A stretch of DNA of 37,826 bases, taken from CALODL01 sp942492115 (GTDB lineage Bacteria > Planctomycetota > Phycisphaerae > UBA1845 > CAIVHJ01). The notes beneath the pieces were generated by a model that was given only the letters and a program-made list of their open reading frames with translations, made no database searches and was not told the origin of the DNA. The DNA lies in NCBI GenBank assembly GCA_942492115.1, contig CALODL010000005.1, positions 1 through 37,826 on the forward strand, in the 5' to 3' direction. Position 1 is the stretch's first letter. The number at the start of each line of letters is the position of its first letter. Position numbers and translations under genes: made by a program. Shown one piece after another: positions 1 to 6,999 of the stretch.

Positions 1-1633
1 CGTCGAGGACGGCTTGCAGCATGCGTGCGGCGCCAGCGCGCAGGATGTCGAGGTAGTGCCGCTGCAGCTGCTGGGCGGTCATCGGCTCGGGTCGGTGGCC
101 GAGGTAGTCCCATCCGGTTTGGGTGAGGGTGAAGCCAGCGGGAGTTTCGTCGATCAGTCCAGCGCGGCGGATCTCGCCGAGGTATGTCGACCAGGTGCCG
201 CCAGTGTGTCTCATGCGAGCGACAGTGGCCCACTGGGCTTTGGTCAGCCGCATTGGGGCCATAGTGGCCAGGGCGGTGATCATGCGGTGGGCGCCGGCGC
301 GGAACCGCGTGGTGGTGGCTGCTGACGGGTCGCTGGGCGGCCGTGACGGTGCGGGCGGGGGTGTTGGCAGGTTTGGCGGAGCGACGGACACTGGGGCGGC
401 CGTGACGGGCCGGGCTGGTGAATCGGGTGGCGCGGCGCGGTCGGTGGTGAGTGTGTCGATCGAGGAGTTGATCAGGTCGATCGCTGAATGCAGTGCGTCG
501 ACGGTGGCGGTGTGCGCTTGGCGCTCGGTGAGTTCGTCGACCCGTGCACGCAGAGTGTCGATGTGATGGTCGCGGTCGGCGAGCTGTTGAGTGAGGGTGG
601 CCGCGTGCTGAGTGGCTTCGTCAGCGTGTTGTTTGGCTGCGGCCAGTTCGGTTCGCAGGGACTGGATTTCGATATGAAGTCGGCGTGGATCGTTGTCTTG
701 TGCGCGTTGGCGGGTGGCGGCGATCTCGGCGCCAAGCTCGTCCAGATCGATCTCGGCGCGCTCATTGGGGACGATGCGCCTCTGCCCAGGCTTTGGGGTG
801 GCGTGCGAGTCGAACGTGATGAACATCGGGAACTCGGCGCGTTTAAGGATGCGCAGGAACGCTGGGCTCCAAATCCAGCCGTGCCCGGTGGGCAACGCTG
901 GCAGAGATGAGATGACGGCGCGGGCGGTCGTATCGTCCTGGTCGGCGTTGACCGAGATCCAATCCAGGATGGCCTTGATGGAGCGCGGCCCTGTCATTCG
1001 GAGCAGGATCACGGTCTCCATCAGATCGAGTACCGACTTGGCGACCTCTTGTGGTCGCTGGCTGACGACGGTGAGGCCGATCCCGCGGTGGCGCCCGCGT
1101 TTGGCGAGGTCTTCCATCGCCCCGAGCAGACGCGCTGTGGCTGCGGTGGAGCGTTGGGGTACAAGGACATCGGCCTCTTCGATCACGACGTGCAGCGGGT
1201 CACGGTTGCGGTGGTAGAGCCGCTCGGCGAACGCCGTGGCGAAGGCTCGGGCCTGAGTCTTGCTCATGTGCGAGAGGTCGAGGACCGCGGGGATGCGGTC
1301 GTCGACGATGAGGTCGGCCAGCAGCTCGCCGGCGGTCGGCTCCAGGGGCAGGTCGCCGTGGTCGCCGCCGAAAATGTAGAACGGCAGTCCGGGACTGGTG
1401 CCGTCGGCGCTGGAGCGGATGCCCCACCAGTCGCCCTTGATGTCGACGACGACCACGGGCAGGCCGGCGCCGTACATCAACTCGACGAGCCGATGGGTGA
1501 CGGCTGACTTCCCACCTCCACGGTTGGCAAGGACCGCGACAGTGGCCGTGACGATGTCGAGCGGCAGCCGTACGCCAGGGGCCAGATCGATATGGTTTGG
1601 CACCTCGGTGGCGGGCGCGGGCTTGGGGTTCAT
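1..1633 (-). CDS. HerA/FtsK-like P-loop ATPase with C-terminal winged helix (3' end outside window)
   Basis: Reading the minus strand from an ATG at 1633 gives an uninterrupted frame of 544 codons that leaves the window at base 1, so the C terminus is missing. Residues 36-43 form a Walker A P-loop (ANRGGGKS, K42). Residues 148-154 form a Walker B-like strand ending in EEAD (E152, E153), and SQRP at 191-194 is the sensor-like strand typical of HerA/FtsK-class ATPases. About 310-390 is a heptad-rich, probably coiled-coil segment. It is followed by a Pro/Ala linker and a winged-helix-like domain at about 445-510. This family pumps or remodels DNA; on mobile elements it is often used in transfer or segregation. 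The start lies 1 nt after the stop of the preceding small gene, so the two are probably co-translated. The exact role is not known. Confidence 0.8.
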   Translation of the reverse strand, partial: MNPKPAPATEVPNHIDLAPGVRLPLDIVTATVAVLANRGGGKSAVTHRLVELMYGAGLPVVVVDIKGDWWGIRSSADGTSPGLPFYIFGGDHGDLPLEPTAGELLADLIVDDRIPAVLDLSHMSKTQARAFATAFAERLYHRNRDPLHVVIEEADVLVPQRSTAATARLLGAMEDLAKRGRHRGIGLTVVSQRPQEVAKSVLDLMETVILLRMTGPRSIKAILDWISVNADQDDTTARAVISSLPALPTGHGWIWSPAFLRILKRAEFPMFITFDSHATPKPGQRRIVPNERAEIDLDELGAEIAATRQRAQDNDPRRLHIEIQSLRTELAAAKQHADEATQHAATLTQQLADRDHHIDTLRARVDELTERQAHTATVDALHSAIDLINSSIDTLTTDRAAPPDSPARPVTAAPVSVAPPNLPTPPPAPSRPPSDPSAATTTRFRAGAHRMITALATMAPMRLTKAQWATVARMRHTGGTWSTYLGEIRRAGLIDETPAGFTLTQTGWDYLGHRPEPMTAQQLQRHYLDILRAGAARMLQAVLD

Positions 1634-1634
1634 G

Positions 1635-1844
1635 TCAGCTGAGTTCGAGTTCGGTCCAGTACTGATCGCCGGGGCGGCGGATGGCTTGGGCGTTGGCGCC
1701 GTGTTCGCGGCGGGCCTCGGTCTTGGCGTCGTCGACTGTGCCGGTCGCGGGTACCCAGATGGTGGTGTCGAACGGGATGCCGGTGCGGCGGACGAGCCAG
1801 GTAGTGACGGTTATAGTGTCTGCGTTCACCAGATGTTGTTCCAC
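1635..1844 (-). CDS. small hypothetical protein, 69 aa
   Basis: Encodes a 69-residue acidic protein with no signal peptide or membrane segment. Its stop is 1 nt from the ATG of the HerA-like ATPase and its start overlaps the end of the upstream 102-aa gene by 19 nt, which places it in the same translationally coupled operon. The middle (TTIWVPATGTVDDAKTEARR) resembles a small alpha/beta fold with a surface helix. I recognise no family. The tight packing between two better supported genes is the main evidence that it is real. Confidence 0.6.
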   Translation of the reverse strand: MEQHLVNADTITVTTWLVRRTGIPFDTTIWVPATGTVDDAKTEARREHGANAQAIRRPGDQYWTELELS

Positions 1845-2134
1845 TGGGCTGCCATTTGTGAGTTGTTCTGCGCGACTTTGCTGCAGACTTGGGCGATCTC
1901 GCGGATCTTGTCCGGGGTGATCGTGCCGGCGGCATTGAACTCTGAGTACAGCCGGTGAAGTTGGGCGCCGACCTGCGGGCTTGGTTCCAGACCACCGAGG
2001 TGTTCGAGGATAGCGAGGGTGTCGCGTAGGGCCCCTCCGATCCAGTCGGGATCATCTGGGTTCTTCGCCAGTTGGTCGGCGATGTCCATAAGTCGTCGGG
2101 CGGCCTCGGTGTAGGCCTGGGCGAGGGGCATCAT
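1826..2134 (-). CDS. hypothetical helical protein, 102 aa
   Basis: A 102-residue protein, predicted to be almost entirely alpha-helical. It starts at an ATGATG whose second codon overlaps the TGA of the upstream 105-aa gene. The helices carry regular hydrophobic spacing (residues 5-25 and 40-60), and the C terminus is rich in Gln, Asn and Trp. No catalytic motif is visible and I do not recognise the family. Its place in the chain of overlapping genes that leads to the HerA-like ATPase suggests a partner or accessory role for that ATPase, but this is inferred from context only. Confidence 0.6.
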   Translation of the reverse strand: MMPLAQAYTEAARRLMDIADQLAKNPDDPDWIGGALRDTLAILEHLGGLEPSPQVGAQLHRLYSEFNAAGTITPDKIREIAQVCSKVAQNNSQMAAQWNNIW

Positions 2135-2448
2135 GCGGAGGCCTCAACGGTCGTTCGGGTGATCTGGATGCTGTACTTCACGCCGTCCTTGTAGTCGATG
2201 GCCAGTCCGCCGTCGTAGTGTTTGAGGATGTGCTCGGCGACCACCCGGATCGCCATGTCGGTGCAGTCCTCGTGGTGCAGGCGCGACAGATAGTCCTCGA
2301 TACCCGGGACCAACTCACCATTGTCGTCGACGATGTCTTCGCCGCCCAGAAACTCTGTCTTGGCCTGGTTGAGCAGGCCAACGTTGATTTTCCCGGAGAA
2401 CGGGCCTTCCTCGATCCCGAAGTACCGCCTGGTGTTCGCCTTGCTCAT
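2131..2448 (-). CDS. hypothetical protein, 105 aa
   Basis: Encodes 105 residues beginning MSKANTRRYFG. The product is acidic, soluble, and lacks cysteines except one near residue 64. Its stop is embedded in the ATGATG start of the next gene, so translation is probably coupled. It lies four genes upstream of the HerA-like ATPase in the same direction. I do not recognise a family or an active site. The ATG at 2448 is the natural start because a minus-strand stop codon overlaps it from a possible 31-codon leader ORF. Confidence 0.6.
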   Translation of the reverse strand: MSKANTRRYFGIEEGPFSGKINVGLLNQAKTEFLGGEDIVDDNGELVPGIEDYLSRLHHEDCTDMAIRVVAEHILKHYDGGLAIDYKDGVKYSIQITRTTVEASA

Positions 2449-2540
2449 CTGTCATCTCCGTGGGTAGGAACCGGTGGGTTGCTGATCACTGTGGATGCAT
2501 CGCTGGTTGTTGCCATTGGTGCGGTCCGGGTCGCGGCCAT
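2445..2540 (-). CDS. possible 31-aa leader ORF
   Basis: A 31-codon ORF from ATG at 2540 ends with a TGA that overlaps the ATG of the 105-aa gene (ATGA). The peptide is low complexity, rich in Thr, Ser and Pro, and there is no clear Shine-Dalgarno sequence. The ATGA junction is the only positive sign. It could be a leader peptide or chance, so it is recorded as tentative. Confidence 0.25.
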   Translation of the reverse strand: MAATRTAPMATTSDASTVISNPPVPTHGDDR

Positions 2541-2567
2541 GAATTGATCATGGCTGTCTCCGCTGGT

Positions 2568-3107
2568 TCAGTGGGCGACGCGCCGAAGTCGTTCGTTGTG
2601 ACGGTCTAGGACTGCCTGCATGTCGCGGACCACAGCTGAACTGAGTTCTAACCCGCACGCTGTCATGAGTCGCCGGCGCGCTGGCTCATAGCGTCGACTA
2701 AGAAGTGATGCTGCCCGCGCTGGGTCCGTCGCCGCCAATATCGGGTTTGAAGTGATGTTCCATGCGTTGTCGACGAGTTTCACGAGCCGCCCGATCGGGT
2801 CGATACATGCTCGGGCAATCAAGTCTGAATACGTTTCATCGTCCCTGCGGGTCACGGACTCGATGGCTCGCACCACCTCGGCTGGCATGCCCGCATCGGT
2901 GAGGTCCTGCGCTGACAGGTCGGTGTCTTCGAGCGCATCATGCAGCCAGGCGGCGGCCTCTGCGTCGTCTCCAAAGACTGCCGCCGCAGCGGCTATCGGG
3001 GCCAAGTGCGCATCGAAGTAATCGCGAGATGCTTTATCCCGCTGGCCCTCATGAACGCGTGCAGCGTGCGCACGCGCCGTGGTGGCCACTCCACTCTTCA
3101 TGCTCAT
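2568..3107 (-). CDS. HD-domain metal-dependent phosphohydrolase (RelA/SpoT-hydrolase-like)
   Basis: The 179-aa product looks like a compact HD-superfamily hydrolase. H34 in DAHL, the HD pair H56-D57 within HDALEDT (residues 56-62) and D113 in KLVDNAWN match the order of metal ligands in the (p)ppGpp-hydrolase domain of RelA/SpoT and in small MESH1-type enzymes. There is no synthetase, TGS or ACT domain, so it would be hydrolase-only. The family removes pyrophosphate or phosphate from nucleotides; the substrate cannot be read from sequence. The start overlaps the stop of the upstream DUF6283-type gene (ATGA), so the pair is probably co-translated. A free-standing alarmone or nucleotide hydrolase on a mobile element could blunt host stress or defence signalling; this is inference. 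Confidence 0.7.
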   Translation of the reverse strand: MSMKSGVATTARAHAARVHEGQRDKASRDYFDAHLAPIAAAAAVFGDDAEAAAWLHDALEDTDLSAQDLTDAGMPAEVVRAIESVTRRDDETYSDLIARACIDPIGRLVKLVDNAWNITSNPILAATDPARAASLLSRRYEPARRRLMTACGLELSSAVVRDMQAVLDRHNERLRRVAH

Positions 3108-3541
3108 CCTTCTTCCTGTAGATCCTCATCTTCACCGGCCCGACGCAGCGCCAACCAAAGCCCGGCGCCAATGTCTTCAGTCGGCAACTTATTCCGTTCG
3201 GCCATCTCGTCATACGAGCTGAACAGGTCTGGCCAGTCACCGCCAGGCTTCAGCACGGCGGCAGGCAGGCGGCCGAGCGTGACGGCGAGTCGAATACCGA
3301 GATGGTCGATGCCGGCGACAGCGAGCCAACCCGCGCACGCGCGGTCACGCCCTGGCTCGGACTTGTGACAGGCAAAGATCGGCGCGCCGAGTCCCGCTTC
3401 GTGCCCAGGGGATCCCGCCGTCGTTCGCAACGCCTCATACCGCTCGGCCGGAAACTCGCCCGCTAAGGAATCTCGACGCCACGGACAGTTCGTGCACGGC
3501 CGAACGCAGTGCGACAGCTCCATCGATCTCGATCCCTTCAC
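3104..3541 (-). CDS. DUF6283-type cysteine-motif protein
   Basis: A protein of 139-145 aa with an N-terminal cysteine cluster (CVRPCTNCPWRRD, C12, C16, C19) and later FACHK and CAGWL segments. This pattern is typical of the DUF6283 family found in actinobacteria and their phages. The spacing suggests a metal or iron-sulphur site, but no biochemical role is established to my knowledge. Two starts are possible. GTG at 3541 has GGAG 5 nt before it. ATG at 3523 has GAAGG about 11 nt before it and would remove six residues. Its TGA overlaps the ATG of the HD-domain gene. Confidence 0.6.
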   Translation of the reverse strand: MKGSRSMELSHCVRPCTNCPWRRDSLAGEFPAERYEALRTTAGSPGHEAGLGAPIFACHKSEPGRDRACAGWLAVAGIDHLGIRLAVTLGRLPAAVLKPGGDWPDLFSSYDEMAERNKLPTEDIGAGLWLALRRAGEDEDLQEEG

Positions 3542-3576
3542 TCGTACTCCACAGCGCTCCGGTTGGTCTCCTTCTG

Positions 3577-3879
3577 TCAGGTTGTCGGGGCGACGGTGAC
3601 CGTCGCTTTGTAATCCTCCGGGATAACCATGACCGTGGAGCTCGGGTGCAGTCCGGTTGAGTAGTCGCCGATCTGGACTACGAGCAGCGGCTTCACCTGG
3701 GACGCCGTGGGCGCGAATCGGAGCGGCCCAGTGAGCAGGTTGCTTCGGCCATCGGACAGTCGCTTTCGCAGCACCACAGTGAGCCCGACGTGACGTTGGG
3801 CAAGCGCGCCGACGTGAATCTCATATGGGCCGAGGTCGGGTACCGCACGAAGTCTGCGCGGGTGCTTGATGATGAGCAT
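3577..3879 (-). CDS. hypothetical protein, 100 aa
   Basis: Encodes about 100 residues beginning MLIIKHPRRLRAV. It is probably a small beta-rich soluble protein, with alternating hydrophobic residues in the second half and a Thr/Val-rich C terminus. I chose ATG 3879 because AAGGGA lies 8 nt before it; a TTG two codons upstream is too close to that site. It sits between the 197-aa gene and the DUF6283-type gene in the same direction. No family recognised. Confidence 0.5.
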   Translation of the reverse strand: MLIIKHPRRLRAVPDLGPYEIHVGALAQRHVGLTVVLRKRLSDGRSNLLTGPLRFAPTASQVKPLLVVQIGDYSTGLHPSSTVMVIPEDYKATVTVAPTT

Positions 3880-3900
3880 TGTCAACGTCCCTTGCGTCAG

Positions 3901-4494
3901 CTATCTCTCGGTCACGTCGAGGGTCGCGCCGCGCACCACATCGAGCACCAAGTGCCACGCATCGAGTCGATCTCTATATGCGGTTTCTGGTCGTGAGCAA
4001 CCGTGGTAGTAGTCCGCCCGCTGTTCACTTTCCAGGTAGCCCGGGTGCCAGCCTTCGGGCCGCAGAGCATGTGGGTCTGTCCACCAGAGCCAACCCAGAG
4101 AGCAAGGGTGGCCGCGGCCGACGGCCAGCGCCTGGAGTCTTTCGGTGACAGCGGGATGCTCGGCGCGGAGAGCCCGCAGCACAGCCCATGGGATGCACCA
4201 GCGTGGTCGACTATCCCATCCTCTCCAGGTCGTACCAGATTCGAATAACAGACCACCACGTCGTCTCGCCCACGCCCAGCCGGGAGTATCGTTCGGTCCG
4301 CTCCTGTAGCTGGCGCCACCATCGGTCCGTGATTCGATTACGTCGGGGTGGAGCCACCAGCCGATGAGTCCCGGCCACGGAGTCTGAGTGAGGAATGCAC
4401 TCGCCGCCAAGCCCGAACTGCGAGCGGCCGACTCTGCTATCTTCTCGGCAGCTTCGATCTCACCGAAAAGGTCGTACTGGATCGCCTGCGACAC
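3901..4494 (-). CDS. hypothetical Trp/Arg-rich protein, 197 aa
   Basis: A 197-residue protein starting at GTG 4494, which is preceded by a strong AAGGAGG. That ribosome site overlaps the stop of the upstream gene (TAAGGAGG), so the start is well supported and longer readings of the frame can be set aside. The N terminus contains YDLFGEIEAAEK, and the middle and C-terminal parts are rich in Trp, His and Arg (WPGLIGWWLHPD, GWLWWTDPH). Similar proteins occur in mycobacteriophages and plasmids without assigned function. No catalytic motif that I trust. It may be a nucleic-acid-associated protein given its charge, but this is a guess. Confidence 0.6.
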   Translation of the reverse strand: MSQAIQYDLFGEIEAAEKIAESAARSSGLAASAFLTQTPWPGLIGWWLHPDVIESRTDGGASYRSGPNDTPGWAWARRRGGLLFESGTTWRGWDSRPRWCIPWAVLRALRAEHPAVTERLQALAVGRGHPCSLGWLWWTDPHALRPEGWHPGYLESEQRADYYHGCSRPETAYRDRLDAWHLVLDVVRGATLDVTER

Positions 4495-4505
4495 AATGAC
4501 CCTCC

Positions 4506-4832
4506 TTATGTCGGGTCGACACTCGACGTGTCGAATCCGACCAGCGCGGAAACGGGAAACGTCGGACGCCAGGTGTCGTTGGCACAGTCCTCGCAGCATT
4601 CGCCGTTTCCGCAGTGCATGTAGCCGTCCTCGCACGGTGCGCGGTAATAAAACTCGTCGGCATAGCAACCTGCGGCGGAAGCCAGGACCGCACGCCCTTC
4701 GGCGTCCATGATTGGCACGTCAGGATGCACGCCAATCTCATTGAGTCTCAGTGCGTGCTCGCGTAGGTCGTCCTCGGTGTCGAAGGTGACCAGGCGCGGC
4801 GTCACATTCAGAGGGTGGCTGTGGACGCTCAT
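4506..4832 (-). CDS. cysteine-rich hypothetical protein, 108 aa
   Basis: Encodes 108 aa from ATG 4832, which has AGGAG 5 nt upstream. Residues about 55-85 hold a cysteine cluster (AGCYADEF, APCEDGYMHCGNGECCEDCAND) that could bind one or two zinc ions or form disulphides. There is no signal peptide, so metal binding in the cytoplasm is more likely. The stop codon is part of the ribosome-binding site of the next gene. I do not recognise the family. Confidence 0.6.
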   Translation of the reverse strand: MSVHSHPLNVTPRLVTFDTEDDLREHALRLNEIGVHPDVPIMDAEGRAVLASAAGCYADEFYYRAPCEDGYMHCGNGECCEDCANDTWRPTFPVSALVGFDTSSVDPT

Positions 4833-4861
4833 TTCTCTCCTAAAGTTGTGCCTTACGTCAG

Positions 4862-5050
4862 CTACTTTCGCGGTTTCCGAATACGCCGCACCACATCTCG
4901 CTCTTCAAATGCGCAGGAGACCGTGTGGCTGAGGTTGTCGAATGTGCCGTCGGACAGAACGTCCACGTGGCCGACGAGTTTCCCGTCCCTGTATACGCTC
5001 GATCGCACCTCCCAGACACCTTCGCCGTCGAGCAATTCATCCATGTCCAT
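4862..5050 (-). CDS. hypothetical protein, 62 aa
   Basis: A 62-residue protein beginning MDMDELLDGEG. ATG 5050 is preferred because AAGGA lies 8 nt upstream; a longer reading to 5092 lacks a ribosome site. The sequence VWEVRSSVYRDGKLVGHVDVLSDG looks like a small antiparallel beta-sheet, and the C terminus is basic (RRIRKPRK). No family recognised. It belongs to the run of small minus-strand genes. Confidence 0.45.
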   Translation of the reverse strand: MDMDELLDGEGVWEVRSSVYRDGKLVGHVDVLSDGTFDNLSHTVSCAFEERDVVRRIRKPRK

Positions 5051-5100
5051 GTCCGTGTTCCTTAGCCTCCGGAGATGGGCGCCCAGGTGCACCGCGACAC

Positions 5101-5238
5101 CTAGTGGTCCGTATAGGGAACACGTGGACCGTCGCCGTCGATACGATGCCAGCCGTCCTGATGGCGGATGAGATCCACATGGAGGTCAGGCCGCAACGGG
5201 AACTGGACGCGAATCCGTTGACCTGCTTCGAAGTTCAT
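5101..5238 (-). CDS. small hypothetical protein, 45 aa
   Basis: A 45-codon gene from ATG 5238 to TAG 5101 with AAGGA about 7 nt before the start. The product (beginning MNFEAGQRIRVQFPLRPDL) has the alternating pattern of a short beta-barrel or SH3-like fold and no cysteine. It fills the space between the 62-aa gene and the winged-helix gene. The good ribosome site and codon use suggest it is real, but no homologue is known to me. Confidence 0.45.
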   Translation of the reverse strand: MNFEAGQRIRVQFPLRPDLHVDLIRHQDGWHRIDGDGPRVPYTDH

Positions 5239-5248
5239 TTGATTGTCC

Positions 5249-5497
5249 TTACGTCAGGTGGAACGCGCGGCCCGCGTCGGTGAGCCGGTATGTCTTTGAG
5301 CCGCGCAGCGGCCTGGCACTACCGTTGGCGCGCCGCCTGCTCTCGATCAGCCCCTTGCGCTCTAGCTGCGCCAGGACCGAGCTGTGATCAGTGCCGTTGC
5401 GACCCCCAATCTGCATGGGGATGAACCATTCCCAGACATCAAAACCGGCACGTTGCACGTCTTCCAGTAGAGCCGCTTGCTTCTCAGTCAGGTTCAT
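5249..5497 (-). CDS. winged-helix DNA-binding protein, 82 aa
   Basis: The 82-aa product reads as a single winged helix. Helix 1 is residues 4-17. A central segment with DHSSVLAQLERKGLIESRRR (about 37-56) matches the recognition helix and turn into the wing. A C-terminal KTYRLTDAGRAF motif is common in MarR/PadR-type domains. GAGAGGG lies 6 nt before ATG 5497. It may act as a local transcription regulator for this cluster; the target site is not evident. Confidence 0.6.
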   Translation of the reverse strand: MNLTEKQAALLEDVQRAGFDVWEWFIPMQIGGRNGTDHSSVLAQLERKGLIESRRRANGSARPLRGSKTYRLTDAGRAFHLT

Positions 5498-5584
5498 TTC
5501 AGACCCTCTCGTTGAGCCGACAACTTCGCGGCGCGTAAACCCCTGTGCGCGACATACGGTGCCCTTCTTTGCGTCCGCTGGCGA

Positions 5585-5947
5585 TCAGAGACCGACGGAG
5601 TGGCTCAAGTCGCCGATCTGAGACAGGAGAAGTAGGCCGAGCGCGACTGTCACCAAAACGATCACCACCAGCCAAAGCCGGGACCAGATTGCGTCGAGAC
5701 GCTCAAGGATGCTCCGCGCGCGTGCGATCCGCGCACGATCATCCCTGTTTAGGGCTTGCAAGCACGCGAGTTCGGCTTCGCTTGGGTCAGCGCCGGCGAG
5801 CAATGCCTCCAGCCGATCGGCTGAGATCGGTCGGCCGATCCGGTTTAGGTCCCGGCTCATGCGGTGGGCGCGGTGGGCGTCATTCGCAATGCCCGCGCTG
5901 CCGAAATTCTCATCCATATCAGGATCCTTGTCTTCCATGGTGCTCAC
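5585..5947 (-). CDS. hypothetical single-pass membrane protein, 120 aa
   Basis: A 120-residue protein with a charged, Arg/Asp-rich cytoplasmic part and one hydrophobic segment at about 93-109 (WLVVIVLVTVALGLLLL) followed by a short tail. That arrangement is typical of a tail-anchored membrane protein. Start is GTG 5947, with GAGAG upstream; ATG 5938 is an alternative. No enzymatic motif. The function is unknown. Confidence 0.55.
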   Translation of the reverse strand: MSTMEDKDPDMDENFGSAGIANDAHRAHRMSRDLNRIGRPISADRLEALLAGADPSEAELACLQALNRDDRARIARARSILERLDAIWSRLWLVVIVLVTVALGLLLLSQIGDLSHSVGL

Positions 5948-5970
5948 TTGCTCTCGGTTCGTGGGGTCAG

Positions 5971-6294
5971 TCAGTACGGTCGGTGTTCTGCGACGTAGGC
6001 CGCTTCTGGTGTGGTCTCGCCACCTGGGTAGCGGTGTTCGGTTCGCCGATCGTGTTCGCGGGCCTTGGCGAGGGCTGCGGCGTTAGACCAGAAGTTGTGG
6101 TCGGTGTCGGCGTGCGCGGCGCCGCCGCAGATGAAGCAGTTTTGCGGCGCGAGGTGTGCAGGTGTTGCCATGGTCCGATCATGCTCCTGGGTTCTGACAG
6201 GTGAGGGCGACTTGGCGACTGGGGTGGGCCGCGCGGATCGTCCGGTCTCCGCCGCGTCGGCTGATGATGCGATACCCGAGGCTGTGGTGCTCAT
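5971..6294 (-). CDS. hypothetical zinc-ribbon-like protein, 107 aa
   Basis: Encodes 107 aa from ATG 6294, which overlaps the TGA of the upstream 116-aa gene (ATGA), supporting this start. The first 45 residues are Ser/Ala/Arg-rich and likely disordered. They are followed by CFICGGAAHADTDHNFW, a CxxC plus His pattern that may bind zinc, and a helical C terminus. An internal ATG would give a product limited to the zinc-binding half. No family name recognised. Confidence 0.5.
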   Translation of the reverse strand: MSTTASGIASSADAAETGRSARPTPVAKSPSPVRTQEHDRTMATPAHLAPQNCFICGGAAHADTDHNFWSNAAALAKAREHDRRTEHRYPGGETTPEAAYVAEHRPY

Positions 6295-6641
6295 CGAGTC
6301 GCCTCTGCGAGCAGATCGACTGCGCGGCTGGCCTTGTCTCGTCCGTCGGTCACAGCACCGATGACTGAGGTGCGAGAGCGCGCGGCCCGGTCCTCGACAG
6401 CACCGCGGTAGGCCCAAGCCGTGAGCACCTGCCCCGCCTCGCCGAGGCGGACGTAGAAGACGTGGTTTGCCTTCGTCCACGCACGCTCGCTGGAAGGGAT
6501 GTCAATTGCTCGGTAGTCGACCTCGGACCAGCCGTAGAGCGTCGCGGCGGCCGCGATGCGTTCTTGCCCCGAGCCGCGTTCGGTGTCGCGCTTCGTTACG
6601 CCCTTGAGCAGGTTGCGGTCCGGTGTCGTAGTTGAGTTCAT
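6291..6641 (-). CDS. hypothetical protein, 116 aa
   Basis: A 116-residue product beginning MNSTTTPDRNLL; GGAGAGG about 10 nt before ATG 6641 supports the start. The region AAATLYGWSEVDYRAIDIPS and the following YVRLGEAGQVLTAWAYRG look like a small alpha/beta domain. No motif is recognised. It is the first minus-strand gene after the divergent promoter at 6703-6767 and is coupled to the next gene by ATGA, so it likely heads the operon that includes the 107-aa gene. Regulation by the palindrome at 6717-6752 is likely. Confidence 0.6.
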   Translation of the reverse strand: MNSTTTPDRNLLKGVTKRDTERGSGQERIAAAATLYGWSEVDYRAIDIPSSERAWTKANHVFYVRLGEAGQVLTAWAYRGAVEDRAARSRTSVIGAVTDGRDKASRAVDLLAEATR

Positions 6642-6702
6642 CGGCCAATCCCTCTCCGTTTTGCGGAAACAGAGCTGCGTTCTCTGCCGCCACTCTTCAC
6701 GA

Positions 6703-6731
6703 AAGTTACACGCATGCACGCATGCGCGCAA
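6703..6731 (-). promoter_or_regulatory. minus-strand sigma-A-like promoter for the 6641 gene
   Basis: On the minus strand, TTGCGC (6731-6726) and TAACTT (6708-6703) are separated by 17 nt. The -35 box lies wholly in the left arm of the palindrome. The -10 box fits the mycobacterial TANNNT pattern. It would give a 5' leader of about 55 nt with a ribosome site before ATG 6641. Confidence 0.5.
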
Positions 6732-6752
6732 TACTGCTTGCGCGCATACGTG
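6717..6752. promoter_or_regulatory. palindromic operator candidate between divergent promoters
   Basis: Two 15-nt arms (6717-6731 and 6738-6752) are inverted copies with one mismatch around a 6-nt centre. The inner 10 nt of each arm are perfect (ATGCGCGCAA and TTGCGCGCAT). Two tandem copies of ACGCATGC (6710-6717 and 6718-6725) adjoin and overlap it. The arms supply the -35 boxes of both flanking promoters, so a protein bound here would block both. The neighbouring ribbon-helix-helix-like product is the obvious candidate. A partition site is the alternative reading. Confidence 0.6.
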
Positions 6753-6767
6753 CAGACGATCTAAAAT
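6738..6767 (+). promoter_or_regulatory. plus-strand leaderless-type promoter for the 6775 gene
   Basis: TTGCGC (6738-6743) and TAAAAT (6762-6767) are spaced by 18 nt. The -10 box ends 7 nt before GTG 6775, the spacing expected when transcription starts at the first base of the start codon, as in mycobacterial leaderless mRNAs. No Shine-Dalgarno sequence precedes the GTG, in agreement. Confidence 0.55.
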
Positions 6768-6774
6768 CTGTGCC

Positions 6775-6999
6775 GTGACGGCGCCTGATGTGGATCCCAG
6801 CAAGGTGAACTGGTCGATCAGACTCGATGGAGACGAGGTCGGCCAATGGGACGAACTGCTGTACAGCCTTCGCCGGGAAACGGGCCGCCGAACACTGAGT
6901 AAGGCCGACATCATGCGCGCCTTGGTCGATTTGGCTTCGGACGACAGCGCTGCGGTCCGTTCTGCGCTGATCGGCTCCTTAAGGCACGGGGACAGCTAA
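6775..6999 (+). CDS. small ribbon-helix-helix-like protein, 74 aa
   Basis: A 74-residue protein that starts at GTG 6775. The segment VNWSIRLDGDEVGQWDEL is consistent with a short beta strand followed by helix A, and LSKADIMRALVDLAS with helix B of a ribbon-helix-helix (Arc/CopG/ParG-like) fold. Such proteins dimerise and bind palindromic operators, and many plasmid copies act in copy control, partition or repression of transfer. The divergent palindrome directly upstream fits autoregulation. It is the only plus-strand gene in the first 12 kb. Family assignment rests on the secondary-structure pattern and size, not a clear motif. Confidence 0.6.
   Translation: MTAPDVDPSKVNWSIRLDGDEVGQWDELLYSLRRETGRRTLSKADIMRALVDLASDDSAAVRSALIGSLRHGDS

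Noticed and set aside
1..1633. Long plus-strand frames over the first 1.6 kb
   Set aside because: The minus strand carries one continuous frame with clear ATPase motifs that leaves the window; the plus-strand frames are shadows of it in high-GC DNA.
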